The notes under the pieces were generated by a model. It saw only the letters and a list, made by a program, of their open reading frames with translations. It made no database searches and was not told the origin of the DNA. Below are positions 21,698 through 31,798 of a stretch of DNA of 64,000 bases, piece after piece (the stretch's first letter is position 1; the number at the start of each line of letters is the position of its first letter). Source of the stretch: Hydrangea macrophylla (lineage: Eukaryota > Streptophyta > Magnoliopsida > Cornales > Hydrangeaceae); the NCBI GenBank assembly GCA_033977485.1, contig CM066982.1:31784218-31848217 (forward strand), in the 5' to 3' direction. Made by a program: the position numbers and the translations under genes.

Positions 21698-22722
21698 ACT
21701 GACGAAGTACGAATCGAGCTGATGAGTCAATAATGAACTACTGTGACTATCATGGATTGGATCAACAGTTGGGCTAACCGTGACCGGAAGAAGTGACGAT
21801 GCACGAATCTAGATGATGAGTCAATAGTGAACTATTGTGACTATCATGGATTGGATCAACAGTTGGACTAATCGTGACCAGAAGAAGTGATGATGTACGA
21901 ATCGAGAGGATGAGTCAACAGTGAACTACTGTGACTATCATGGATTGGATCAACAGTTGTACTAACAGTGACTAGAAGAACTGACGATGTACGAATCGAG
22001 ATGATGAGTCAACAGTGAACTACTGTGACTGTCATAGATTGAACTGACGATCGAACTAATCGAGAAGACGAGTCGACAGTGAACTAATGTGACTGTCGTG
22101 ATTGGACTGACGATGTACGAATCGAGAAGACGAGTCGACAGTGAACTTACTGTGACTGTCGTGATTGAAATGACGATGTACGAATCGAGAAGACGAGTCG
22201 ACAGTGAACTACTGTGACTGTCATGATTGAACTAACGATGTACGAATCGAGAAGACGAGTCGACAGTGAACTACTGTGACTGTCATGATTGAACTGACGA
22301 TGTACGAATCGAGATGACGAGTCGATAGTGAACTTACTATGACTGTTATAGATTGAACTAATGATGTACGAATCGAGAAGACGAGTCGATAGTGAACTTA
22401 CTATGACTGTTATAGATTGAACTGATGATGTACGAATCGAGAAGACGAGTCGATAGTGAACTTACTATGACTGTCATGATTGGACCAACGGTTGGACTAA
22501 CCATGATCAAAAGAACAGACGATGTACTAATAGAGGTGACGAGTCTACAGTGAACTACTGTGACTGTCATGGATTGAACTGACGATTGAACTAACCGAGA
22601 TGTCGAGTCGACAGTGAACTACTGTGACTGTCAGGATTGAACTGCCGATGTACGAATCGAGATGACGAGTCGACAGTGAACTCTTGTGACTGTTGTGATT
22701 GAATTGACGATGTACAAATCGA
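21698..22722. repeat. Tandem array of 94-bp and 62-bp monomers
   Basis: About 14 monomers are present, marked by ACGAATCGAG, then GACGAGTCGACAGTGAACT and TGTGACTGTC. The first three and one near 22480 are about 94 bp and contain an extra block with GATCAACAGTTGGACTAAC. The others are about 62 bp and lack that block. GACAGT and ACTGTC inside each short monomer form a 6-bp stem around an 11-base loop. Confidence 0.92.
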
Positions 22723-22872
22723 TATGCCTGCTGGGGGATTAAACTGAATCTGTTGGGGATGAAGCGACTCTTTCTGGGATCTCTCTTCAACTACTTCTCT
22801 TGACCAGGAACCAGGATTCAAATTCGAATCTCTCATAGTTGATCAAATCTTGCTGGCCTGGAACCGGGATCC

Positions 22873-23003
22873 ATCAACAGCCACTCATGGACTTGTGTTG
22901 ATTGGAGATGAAGGAAAATCAACAGCCACTCATGGACTTATGTTGCATGGATGAGGGAAGGTAATCAACAGCCACTCATGGACTTATGTTGCAAGGAGAT
23001 GAT
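22873..23003. repeat. 45-bp tandem repeat, three copies
   Basis: ATCAACAGCCACTCATGGAC begins at 22873, 22918 and 22964, giving a period of 45-46 bp. Confidence 0.92.
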
Positions 23004-23509
23004 GGTCAACTTTCGATGGTTTGGAAAGGGATGAAATTCGCATTTGCCCTAAGTTTGGACGCTTCTCATGCTGACGCCTTAACCGGTGCAGTAATGGTGT
23101 TTGGTACTCCTGCTTGTATTGGCATGCTCTTTATAACTTGATTTGAAAATTTTATTAGTCGTTGTTGACTTACACATTTGAGACTACAACAGACTCAAAA
23201 ACTTGACAGACATTGACGCACGAGGATGACATATTTGACACAAGCTCGTCTTGTCAAAACTTGATGTGCTTTTGTCATAAACGATGTACCATTTCTCGTT
23301 TGGTGTTCACCCCTCATCTTAACATGGTAGCACTTTGCTGATAAATCTGATTTTTGAAAACTCCTCCCTTGTGATCTAGTCAATTTTTTGCTTCTCCCAG
23401 GAAGTGCTTTGAATTAGTGCCTTAGCTTTTAGAGTAAAAGATGCTCTATTTCAAAATTTTCAAAACAACTTGGTAACTTGAAAACTCGCCCTTGGTATGA
23501 AGGGATTGT

Positions 23510-23725
23510 GTTAGGCAAACGGAGTTTGCCCCTAGTTTGAGCTGTACAAAGTGGGATTCATAAGCAAACGAGGTGGGTGACCGAAGTTTGCCCCTAGTTT
23601 GGATGATGGTTTATTGGAGGTTTTGGGCAAACGAGGTAGGTGACCGAAGTTTGCCCCTTATATGAAGGGTAGATAGTAAAAGTCAGGCAAACGAGGCGGG
23701 TAGCCGATGTTTGCCCCTAGTGTGG
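23510..23725. repeat. 62-bp repeats carrying a PPT-like motif
   Basis: GTTTGCCCCT occurs at 23524, 23586, 23649 and 23709. Each is preceded by a GCAAAC that can pair with GTTTGC across a loop containing GAGGTGGGTGACCGA. GTTTGCCCCT is also the sequence of the element's own PPT at 20936-20945. Confidence 0.88.
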
Positions 23726-23930
23726 AAGGTGATTTTCTGGCTTGAGGCATGGACCGTGACTTTAATCTCTCAAATGCTCATAACTTTTGCCTAGGCACCA
23801 GTGAGGTGACCTAGCAAGCTCTTTTCTCTCTTTTGTTATTGCTCACCTTGGATTTAACTCTAATTTTTGCCTAGGCGTCCTTTCGGATTTTCGACCTAGC
23901 GAGCCATCCTTCTTTTTCTTTTTTGAAAGT

Positions 23931-24190
23931 CTGCCTACGTACCCCCAAGTGGGGATCAGGTCCAACGTAGTTCGGGCCATGGTCGGAAAGAAGCGGGTTG
24001 ATTTTTAGGTAGGTGGGGTGACCGAACCATTGTGGTTGCCTACGTATCCCCGAGCGGGAATCAGGTCGAGCGTAGTTCAAGGCAAGGTCTTGAAAGAAAT
24101 TGGTTTGGTTATGATGGTGTCGACCGAACCGATGTGGTTGCCTACGTATCCCCGAGTGGGAATCAGGTCGAGCGTAGTTCAAGGCAAGGC
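23931..24190. repeat. About 103-bp tandem repeat with CTACG/CGTAG dyad, three copies
   Basis: GCCTACGT(A) begins at 23933, 24038 and 24140, followed by a CCC...GGG pair, ATCAGGTC and GCGTAGTTC. The CTACG and CGTAG arms can pair. A fourth, solitary copy is at 21099. Confidence 0.9.
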
Positions 24191-25355
24191 TTGAAATAAG
24201 GGGTTTGAGGTATGAGGGTTTTTCAAACCAATCGTCAAAGAAGTTCAAACTTGAGCCACTTGTGGTAGCTTTGAATAAAAAAGATTCAGTTTCAATCTCC
24301 CTTTCTTTTCTTTTTCTTTTTCTTTTTCTTTTGTTTTGAGGATTGATCCTTTTCACTTTTGCCTAGCTAGTCAATTTTTGCTTTTCATGTAGTTGATTCT
24401 TGCAAGATCCTTTAATCGCAATTCCAGAATGTGCATGTCAGCTCTCGGAATTTATTTGTGGTCATTCCGTGCCTTTTGAAATGTGATCTTGGCACGTTCT
24501 TAAGATGTATCTTGAAGCGTATGATTCTCTCATTTATTTCATCAAAATTTTTCTCCAACATTTTGACTGGCTAGGGTCAGATTTTGGAAATCAACACCTT
24601 TTTCAGCTCTAACTTTTGCCTAGGTGCCCTTTCGGGTTTTCAACCTAGCGAGCTTTCTCTTTTCTTTTCTTTTCTTTTCTTTTCTTTTTCTTTCTTTTTT
24701 TTTTTTTTTTTTTGAAAGTGGAGATGAAACTCACTGAAATGTTTGGCTACCATCAAGGGCTAAGTTTGCATTGCTTTCAATCAGACAGATTGCGTGGTTC
24801 CCAATTGGATTGGGCTTAAGGCTTCGAAATGGTGGAAAAAAGGGTGTTGGGCAAGCCCCAAGTCAGTTTCGAGTATGTCTTTCCAAGATTGAGGCAAGAG
24901 CATCTTTAAATTCATAAAGTAAGACTATTCAATTCTCAGCTCATCATCAGTGTTAGCGTGAAATCGACTTTAACCCTTCAGGATTCTTTTTTGTTTTGTT
25001 GTAGGAAAATTATTAGCAGAGTAATATCCATGGTAATTTGAAAAGTGACACTTCAGTTTAGTGATTCATGCATTTATGACTAGGCACATCAGATTAAGCA
25101 AAATGAGATTTCATTCCATCAATAGAGAAGGTTTACAGACTTATTAACAACTCGATGACAGACAAACTCGATCACAAGACTAGAATTGAAATGGACTCGG
25201 AACATAGAACAGACTCAACTTGACTCGACCCGGTCTCAAATGGAGTGTCTTTGCGACCCATTTATTATTCTTATTCTATTTTTTTTTTAGCAAAAGTTCC
25301 AAACACCATCACTTTACTGCGTAGCTTCAACATTCATTAGCATCGACGGAAGGGA
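24191..25355. other. Element C region between repeats and gag
   Basis: No coding potential is seen. It holds TTTTC/TTTTTC simple repeats at about 24300-24340 and 24655-24715, the latter ending in a run of T. In an autonomous Ogre element protease and RT would follow gag here; I see no trace of them. Confidence 0.6.
24655..24715. repeat. CTTTT simple repeat and poly-T
   Basis: Repeated CTTTT units are followed by an uninterrupted T-run of about 20 bases. Confidence 0.9.
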
Positions 25356-26609
25356 TCATTCGATCGGTTGGTCCAAGCCAAGATAGTGGATTGGATTAGG
25401 ATGGGATACATCCTCTATGAGGTTCTGAATGTCATGGCGGAGGCGGATGCATTGATCGGTGGCATGGCCTAGATTTTGATGGTAAGCACATCGTAGGCTC
25501 ATGTTGTAGTGGGAGGGTATGGGATCCGGTAGCGGTTTGTGAGGGAGGAGCTGTAGGTGGCCCTTTCTGAGTAAGTGGTCCAAGGCTGTGGAAAGAGGAA
25601 CATCAAGTTTGGAGAATTCGCGAGGGCCTTTTGGGCGATTTGGCGGAATGGACTGGTATGGACGAAGGGCGCAGGCCATTGATTGGTTGCTAAGTGCATT
25701 GATATCCGGGGAGTCCAGGGAGTAGTTAGGTCTCTTGGACTGGTGTTGGGGTTCATCCTTTTTGAACTTTCCTTCTCTGATGGCATCCTCTATTCTGGTG
25801 CCTATTTCAAATAGCTCTTCGAATGTGGAGATGGATTGGTAGAATAGCTTGTCATGATATACTGGTTGCATGTTCTTGACCAGCATACGTACTTGCTCTT
25901 TCTCAACAGGTCTGTGGATCATTTGAGCCACTTTATTCCTCCATCTGCTCAAGAACGCAGTGAAGGACTCATTAAAGTTCTGCCTGGTAGTCTCTAGATC
26001 CCGGATGGTGATATCAAACTCTTGGTTGTAAGAGTAGTGATCAATAAAAGTTCTAGCAATGTCTTCCCAGACTCGGGTCTTGGAGGCTTCGAGGGTTAGG
26101 AACCAGGATAGTGTGGCATTCTTAAGGGTTTGCGGGAATAACATCGCAATGTGCTCATGAGTGCAGCCCATCGATTGGAAGATGCTCATGCACAGCTTGA
26201 TGTGACTTTTTGGATTCCCTGTTCCATCAAAACGGTCAATTTCAGGCATTTTGAAGTTCTCGGGCAGCCTTAGCTTGATGGGCTCAAAGAGGCCTTCCAG
26301 GTCTAACATGTAATCATCAACCCCTTTGCTCTTCCTCAACACACTTTCAAGCTTGTCAACTTTGTCCATTTTCTCCTGGAGCTTCTTCTCATATGCAAGC
26401 GGCGGGACTCCTTGAAACCAGTTTTCTTCCCCATTATTCTCGGGAGGCGGTCCAAACCCAGGCGGTGGTGGTGGGAACCCATGTGGGTACTGTGGCTGCT
26501 GCTGTTTCAGTTCTTCCATGAAACTCAAAACTTGGGCCATGCGATCAGATTGCTGGTTTATGGTTGCTCCCAACTCAGTGACCTTGTTTTCTAATTCTTC
26601 CTGATTCAT
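25356..26609 (-). CDS. gag: Gag protein of Ogre-type element C (intact ORF)
   Basis: This 417-codon ORF starts at the ATG ending at 26609. Residues 1-40 are a charged, probably coiled helix (NQEELENKVTELGATINQ), and 40-60 are Pro/Gly-rich. The core Retrotrans_gag region is at about 110-285, with FDGTGNPKSHIKLCMSIF, LKNATLSWFLTLE, the FIDHYSYNQEF stretch and ESFTAFLSRWRNKVAQM. Near the C-terminus CAYHQNLGHATDQC resembles a zinc-knuckle variant. Gag forms the virus-like particle and packages element RNA. The ORF ends without running into protease, unlike autonomous relatives. It has no internal stop, which fits the young age from LTR identity. It is the only intact retrotransposon protein I see in the window. 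Confidence 0.85.
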   Translation of the reverse strand: MNQEELENKVTELGATINQQSDRMAQVLSFMEELKQQQPQYPHGFPPPPPGFGPPPENNGEENWFQGVPPLAYEKKLQEKMDKVDKLESVLRKSKGVDDYMLDLEGLFEPIKLRLPENFKMPEIDRFDGTGNPKSHIKLCMSIFQSMGCTHEHIAMLFPQTLKNATLSWFLTLEASKTRVWEDIARTFIDHYSYNQEFDITIRDLETTRQNFNESFTAFLSRWRNKVAQMIHRPVEKEQVRMLVKNMQPVYHDKLFYQSISTFEELFEIGTRIEDAIREGKFKKDEPQHQSKRPNYSLDSPDINALSNQSMACALRPYQSIPPNRPKGPREFSKLDVPLSTALDHLLRKGHLQLLPHKPLPDPIPSHYNMSLRCAYHQNLGHATDQCIRLRHDIQNLIEDVSHPNPIHYLGLDQPIE

Positions 26610-27777
26610 GACTTAGCGGGCTAATTTTGACCAAATGACTGTTCGAACTTCTGACTTAGGACGAGGATCCCAGTTGCTGACTTCGGGAATCTATACTGAC
26701 CTGACAGATTTCAAGAGAAAAGGGTGTATCAGGTCCTGATAGTGACGACTTTAGACAGACAAAGACAGTGATGTGGACTGACTCGAGGCAGTGCGTGCAG
26801 ATAGACGGTGCATGTATGTGGGACAAGCAGGCGGATGTAAGGCCTAATCTATATGATGCTTCTATTTCTAACAGATAGCAGTTAAACAAATAAGGCCCTA
26901 ACCATATGGAGTGTGCCAACCTTACTTTCCAGTACGATCACCAAGGGATAACAGGGGTTTCCAGGTTTTTATGAAAGCTTCTAGGAGGGATTGGGCATTT
27001 CGGGGAAATTTGGGCAGAGTTTCCGGGAGAAACTGGTTAATACAGTTATATCTGGGATATCTGGGCAGAGTTTTTGGGAGAAACGGGTTAATACAGTTAT
27101 ATCTGGGATATCTGGGCAAAGTTTCTGGTATTTCTGGGAAATTTGAGCAGGGTTCTTGGGAGAAGCTGATTAATATGGTTATAGTGATCGTACTTTCCAG
27201 CAGGTTTTCATACTCCTATGCCTTAGGACCGATAAACAAGGTTTGCGGTGTATATCTTTGCGAGCATGGAGCAGACATCCTTGTCATGATGCTTAGGCAG
27301 GTCACTCAATGTGGTCACATGTAAGTGATTGCCTTGGGGATCATAAGAAAGAAGTTCTGCCTCATGCCACATAAGCGTCTACACCGCGCAGGTAATCCCG
27401 TCAGGGCATACAACAGTTATATCACATTGTCCTATCTGAAAAGATAAATGAACAGTCCTATGAAAGGTTCTACAGGAATCTATATGCAAAGGCTGGGTTT
27501 AGTCAAAGAGGGTCCGTTGATGAGAGTTCCAATATACCGTCAGGGAGACAGTACGGAGGTTTTTACTCTTTTTGATATACCTTGGAAGGTACAGTATCAA
27601 CGGTGACTTGTGCCCTGGCACAGCAAGACCTGAACAATGTCAGCGCCGCGTTTCAGACACAGTCGGAGGGGGGGAAATGCAAGAGTGCAATGCAGTGAAC
27701 CAGACACAGTAAAAAGATGATTTTAAGGATGCTTCTTATGAGTCAAACCTCTGTATTATTTTGTTTTGAAAATAAAA
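26610..27777 (-). other. Element C 5' leader
   Basis: About 1.17 kb separate the primer site and gag. A 51-bp tandem repeat lies at 26999-27178. Autonomous Ogre elements carry an extra ORF before gag; I cannot recognise one here. Confidence 0.55.
26999..27178. repeat. 51-bp tandem repeat in leader
   Basis: GGGCAGAGTTT, GGGAGAAAC and TTAATACAGTTATATCTGGG recur with a 51-bp period for two full copies, then a degenerate third. Confidence 0.85.
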
Positions 27778-27778
27778 G

Positions 27779-27796
27779 TCCCCAGCAGAGTCGCCA
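27779..27796 (-). promoter_or_regulatory. Primer binding site of element C (tRNA-Arg type)
   Basis: The minus strand reads TGGCGACTCTGCTGGGGA three bases from the LTR. It matches the 3' end of a plant tRNA-Arg (CCCCAGCGGAGTCG plus CCA) with one mismatch, as used by Ogre elements. Confidence 0.8.
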
Positions 27797-27799
27797 GAT

Positions 27800-30700
27800 T
27801 GTGGATACCGGGCTTCGGACCACTCCTCTCTTGTTTGAGATTGTTTTGAAATTGATTTGAATCAAAGAAAGAAAATAGGTCTGTTGAAAACAGATACAGA
27901 GTCGCCACTTGGTCTTTAAGGAACCAAGAAACCTAATTTTGACTCACCCAAGCGGATAAGGGCACCGGCCCTTCATAACCAAAGAACTCGATTCGGGGTT
28001 TTGGTACGAGAGAGGAAGGAGCCTTTGTCGCGACTAAAACACCCTCAACTCGCCCCGTCTTTCGACGGGCCTCAATTAGCATCCAAATAATCATCTTATA
28101 CTATGTATGGTTCGGTAATTAATACTATGATAGTATATTACATTACATAAGAAACTTGGAAATGGAAGATCTAAAGATAAAATATCATTCATAAGATCTA
28201 AGCCAAATATCATGCAATGTAAAGTGAAAGACCACACAAATAAACCTAAGAAAAATCGTCTAATTATGTATCAAATAATCAAGACTTCCTAATCTAAAGG
28301 GGGGACATGAATTGTTATTGAAACAAATAAGCAAAGAAATCAAAATATACTTAGCAAGGCTAGAATGATGTATGTTATTCTTTGATAAAAGAAGACCTCT
28401 CAATCCCCGGGACGGATGAGAAAGGATGAATAGACCAAGGGGAAGCATGAACGAGTGATCGAGTTCATTCCTTATAATCTCCTTAGATTAAGAGTTACAA
28501 AAAACCCCAAATCTTGCATGAATGCAATGTATGTATCTAAAATGTGCAAAGGTTGTAGTGTGTTTTGTGTACATGGATTTCTAGAATGACTTAGAAGTCT
28601 AAAATGTGTATGAATGAATGAATGAAATTAACATGGGATGTGTACAAATGTAGTATGGACTACTTCCTAAGATATGAACTAATTTGGAATGCATATGAGC
28701 ATCAAATCAAAGAATGAAAGTTGAAATGTACTTGCTGTGAATAGTGGACAGAACAGTAGCATGATCTTTTGGAATTTGAAAAGAGGGGTTAGGAATGTTT
28801 TCAATGCATGATTTTTTATGGAGATGTTCCTTATTGTGTCTAAAACACAACCCAAAAGGCCAATCTTGAATATCTATCACAGATTGAGAGAAATTATATA
28901 AACAATAGAGGTCACTCAGAATCAGAGTTCGTACTGTCGACTGAAATGTTAGAAAATCTTAGAAAATGCAAAAGAATGACCTAGAGGCCCATTTTATACA
29001 GAAAGTTTCCTAAGACATTGAATTTTAAGGGAAAAATAAGTTAGGACCACCCCTTTTGGAAAAGTTTTCTGGAAAAGAGGTCGTAAGTTGACCTAGCTGC
29101 TGTGACAGCAAAAACAGAATGTTTGGAAGGAATGTTGGGACCCAAATGGACCATTTTCAAGTACTTCCAAGTCAAGCCAAAAATCATGGTTGTTCTCCAA
29201 TGAGTTAGGAAGGTTTTCCAAGTGGCCTTGTATCCATATGTTGAGTATTGAGTTCTAGAAAAATCTTTGAACTCAACTCACTCACTGTTTTGACTCATTG
29301 TTTTGAAGATTTTGGAGAAAACAAAGTTTTATTTCTTGAAACCAAATGAGAGGGATTGAGAGGGGTTTTGAAATAGATGTTTTGAAAACATGTTTTCAAC
29401 ACTCAATGAGGATCATAGCCACTTAGAATACCTACATCAAACTCATCATTTAAGAACCTCCAAGATTGTTGGAGAGATTTATTTTATTTTTGGGCATAAC
29501 TTCAATACATTCCAAGAATACCTTGGAAGTATTAAGGTTATGATCATCATCTATCAAACATGTTTTTGAGGTCAATAGCTACTATCCATAAGGATTCACT
29601 CACCCCAAACTTCATGTCATCACTTAGATGATGATGAACTAGTAAGTAAATAAAGAAAAGAAAAAGAAATGAGATAAGGAGAGATGAACATATATATAAT
29701 CAAAGCAAGTAAATAGCAATCAATAGATGATAATCAATGTGATTTTGGACTTGTAGCTTGGTGTTTCACTCATAGATTTTGACATTTGGACATGGAAGTA
29801 GCTTCCTATCTCATGAATGCTCAAGAATGAGGGTTGGAGTGGACTTTGAATGTGAAGTATATAGAAAGATGATGGAAGAAAACAAGAATAAAACTCACTT
29901 TCTTATGGAAAATCAATGGGAGAAGCTCCCTTTCTCTCTTCTAAACCTATCTCTATCTCTCTTCTTCTCTACAAGTTTTCAAGCTTTGCACTTGGCCCCC
30001 CCAAAATGAAGAGCAATGGAGGGTTTAAATAGGCCAATTTGGGGTGGTTTTGGGGTTTTAGAAGTACTCCCATTGGTCCCAAACAACTGTGAACATAAAA
30101 CTATGTCGTTTTGGCTTTCAATTAATCAAATTGGACCCCCAAAAAAATTACAAAAATGGACTCTGCGAGGGATGAGTGCCGCGGCGGCACTGGGCCAGTG
30201 CCGCGGCGGAAGTGGGCCAGTGCCGCGGCGGCAGTGCTCCTCTGAAGCCCAGAAAATTATGTTTAGGCCCCCAGAGGTTCCGATATTCGCGAAAAGGCCC
30301 TATTTCGTCCGAAATTCACAGAAAATGCATACGAACTCCAAATTGAGGTTGTGATATACCGTTGGAAAGGTAATGGAGTCTACTTTACATAAAAAATAGT
30401 TCGGGGATAGGTCACTTTGAAAAGTTTTGCGGTATTTGCAATAAAAGCCGATTTGATCGCCTTTTTCGCCTTTGGAAATTCATAATAAATTCGTTTTAAA
30501 TCCAGGAATTATGTGCGATATACCGTTGGAAAGCTATTGACCTCTAGTATCTATGAAAAATATTTGAAAATTGTTTCGGCGCCCCGGTTCCAAAGTCAAA
30601 TCTTGGTCAAACTGGTCAAACCTGGGATTCCCGGGAAGTTCTAGAAACCTCCGGGAGTTCCCGGGAGCTGATGTTTTCGCTCGATTTTCTTTTGGAACTT

Positions 30701-31100
30701 GTTTTAACACTTTTCTCATGATTTAAAATGATTCTGGCGAATTCGGACGATTTCAGTCAAACTTGGTCAAACCTGGTCAAACCTAGTCAAACCTTGGTCA
30801 AACCGGTCAACAGGGACTTTCCGGGAACTTCCGGGACTTCCGGGGGTCTCTGGGAGCTGACGATTTCACCCGATTTCTCTTAAAAACTCATTTTATCGCT
30901 TTTCTTACGACATAGCATGTTTTCAGAACTTTGGGACCAAATCTGGGAGTTTTCAGGCTTTCGGGGGCACTTTGGTCATTTTGAGCATTCTGAGAGATAG
31001 AGCTGACTTCCAGGAGTCCTTTTGAGTCTTTTACGATCATTGTGAACCACCAAGCTATGGGTCTCCTAAATCTGATAGCCGACAAAATGGGGTGTCTACA
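27800..31100 (-). repeat. Element C 5' LTR
   Basis: This 3301-bp LTR is nearly identical to 17625-20935. It begins TGTGGATACCGGGC on the plus strand and ends GGGGTGTCTACA. Confidence 0.95.
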
Positions 31101-31798
31101 GTTTCTCTTCTAGTGATCAGTCAAAATGAAGAAGAAAAATGAGACTTTCAACGAATTAATACGCTTTTCAAAAAGTAAGAGTAATTTTATAAAACCCTCA
31201 AAAACAAAGAATGGCACAAAAGCTCACTTGGGTTATTAGTCTCCACTACAGTCTTTCAAGACACTTAAACTATGCTTACTAATCCATTTTAGCTAAGTAC
31301 AAGGTTGTCACAACGTGCTCAAAGTATTTGAAGATTAAAAAGCATAGGACATACTATAACTAAGATAGTAAAGAAACTACCATAGTATATCACATACTAA
31401 TAACATACAGAAAATAACACTAATGCATCATAACTAACTACATTAACTATGAGAGAAATACAAGAACCATTTTATTATCTTAAAAAATAAATAAATAAAT
31501 AAAATAAAAAAATTTAAAATTTTTGCAGATTTTAATTTACTGAGTTACATGTTGCTAAGCAGGTATATGACACTAAAGTACAACAAAAAGATATGAGGCA
31601 TGCAATGACTCACTCCCCCCCAACTAAAACTAGACATTGTCCTCAATGTTCTAAACTAAGCACATGGACATGTAAAGTAAAGCGAGGGAAGGAAGGATTT
31701 TACCTCGAAGCGTTAATATCCATTTTTTTCAAGCCACCTGCAAGATCATTAGTAGCAACAAGGAAACATAGATACAACTACTCAGTAAATAAATTCGA
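31101..31798 (-). other. Element A internal non-coding region (right part)
   Basis: It continues the conserved A/B non-coding region after element C. A C-run with the context CACTCCCCCCCAACTAAAAC at 31612-31630 resembles the terminal PPT. No ORF is supported. Confidence 0.65.
31615..31621 (-). promoter_or_regulatory. Internal PPT-like G-run, element A
   Basis: The minus strand reads AGTTGGGGGGGAGTG, close to the terminal PPT TAGTTGGGGGGTGTG. The matching site in element B (42917-42934) is expanded to 18 residues. Function as a second priming site is inference. Confidence 0.4.

Larger units (their letters stand above)
17625..31100 (-). mobile_element. Element C: Ogre-type non-autonomous LTR retrotransposon, minus orientation
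   Basis: LTRs of 3311 and 3301 bp (17625-20935 and 27800-31100) differ at about 13 sites plus one 11-bp repeat-unit change by hand count, so the insertion is recent. The primer site next to the right LTR matches the tRNA-Arg type used by Ogre elements. The internal 6.9 kb contain a gag ORF (25356-26609) and long tandem-repeat areas but no pol. Comparison with element B near 39774-39800 shows the empty site in the A-type sequence; a clean target duplication is not evident (CATTC on the left, GTTTC on the right). Confidence 0.93.

Noticed and set aside
21698..22722. CRISPR-like repeat array
   Set aside because: Units are contiguous without unique spacers, and the context is a plant retrotransposon. 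It is an internal satellite-type array.
22358..22836. Ser/His-rich minus-strand ORFs
   Set aside because: They are translations of the 62/94-bp tandem array and its flank, without start context or family similarity.
17620..31105. A clean target duplication for element C
   Set aside because: CATTC and GTTTC match at only three of five positions. The insertion is supported instead by the empty site in element B and by LTR, PPT and primer-site structure.
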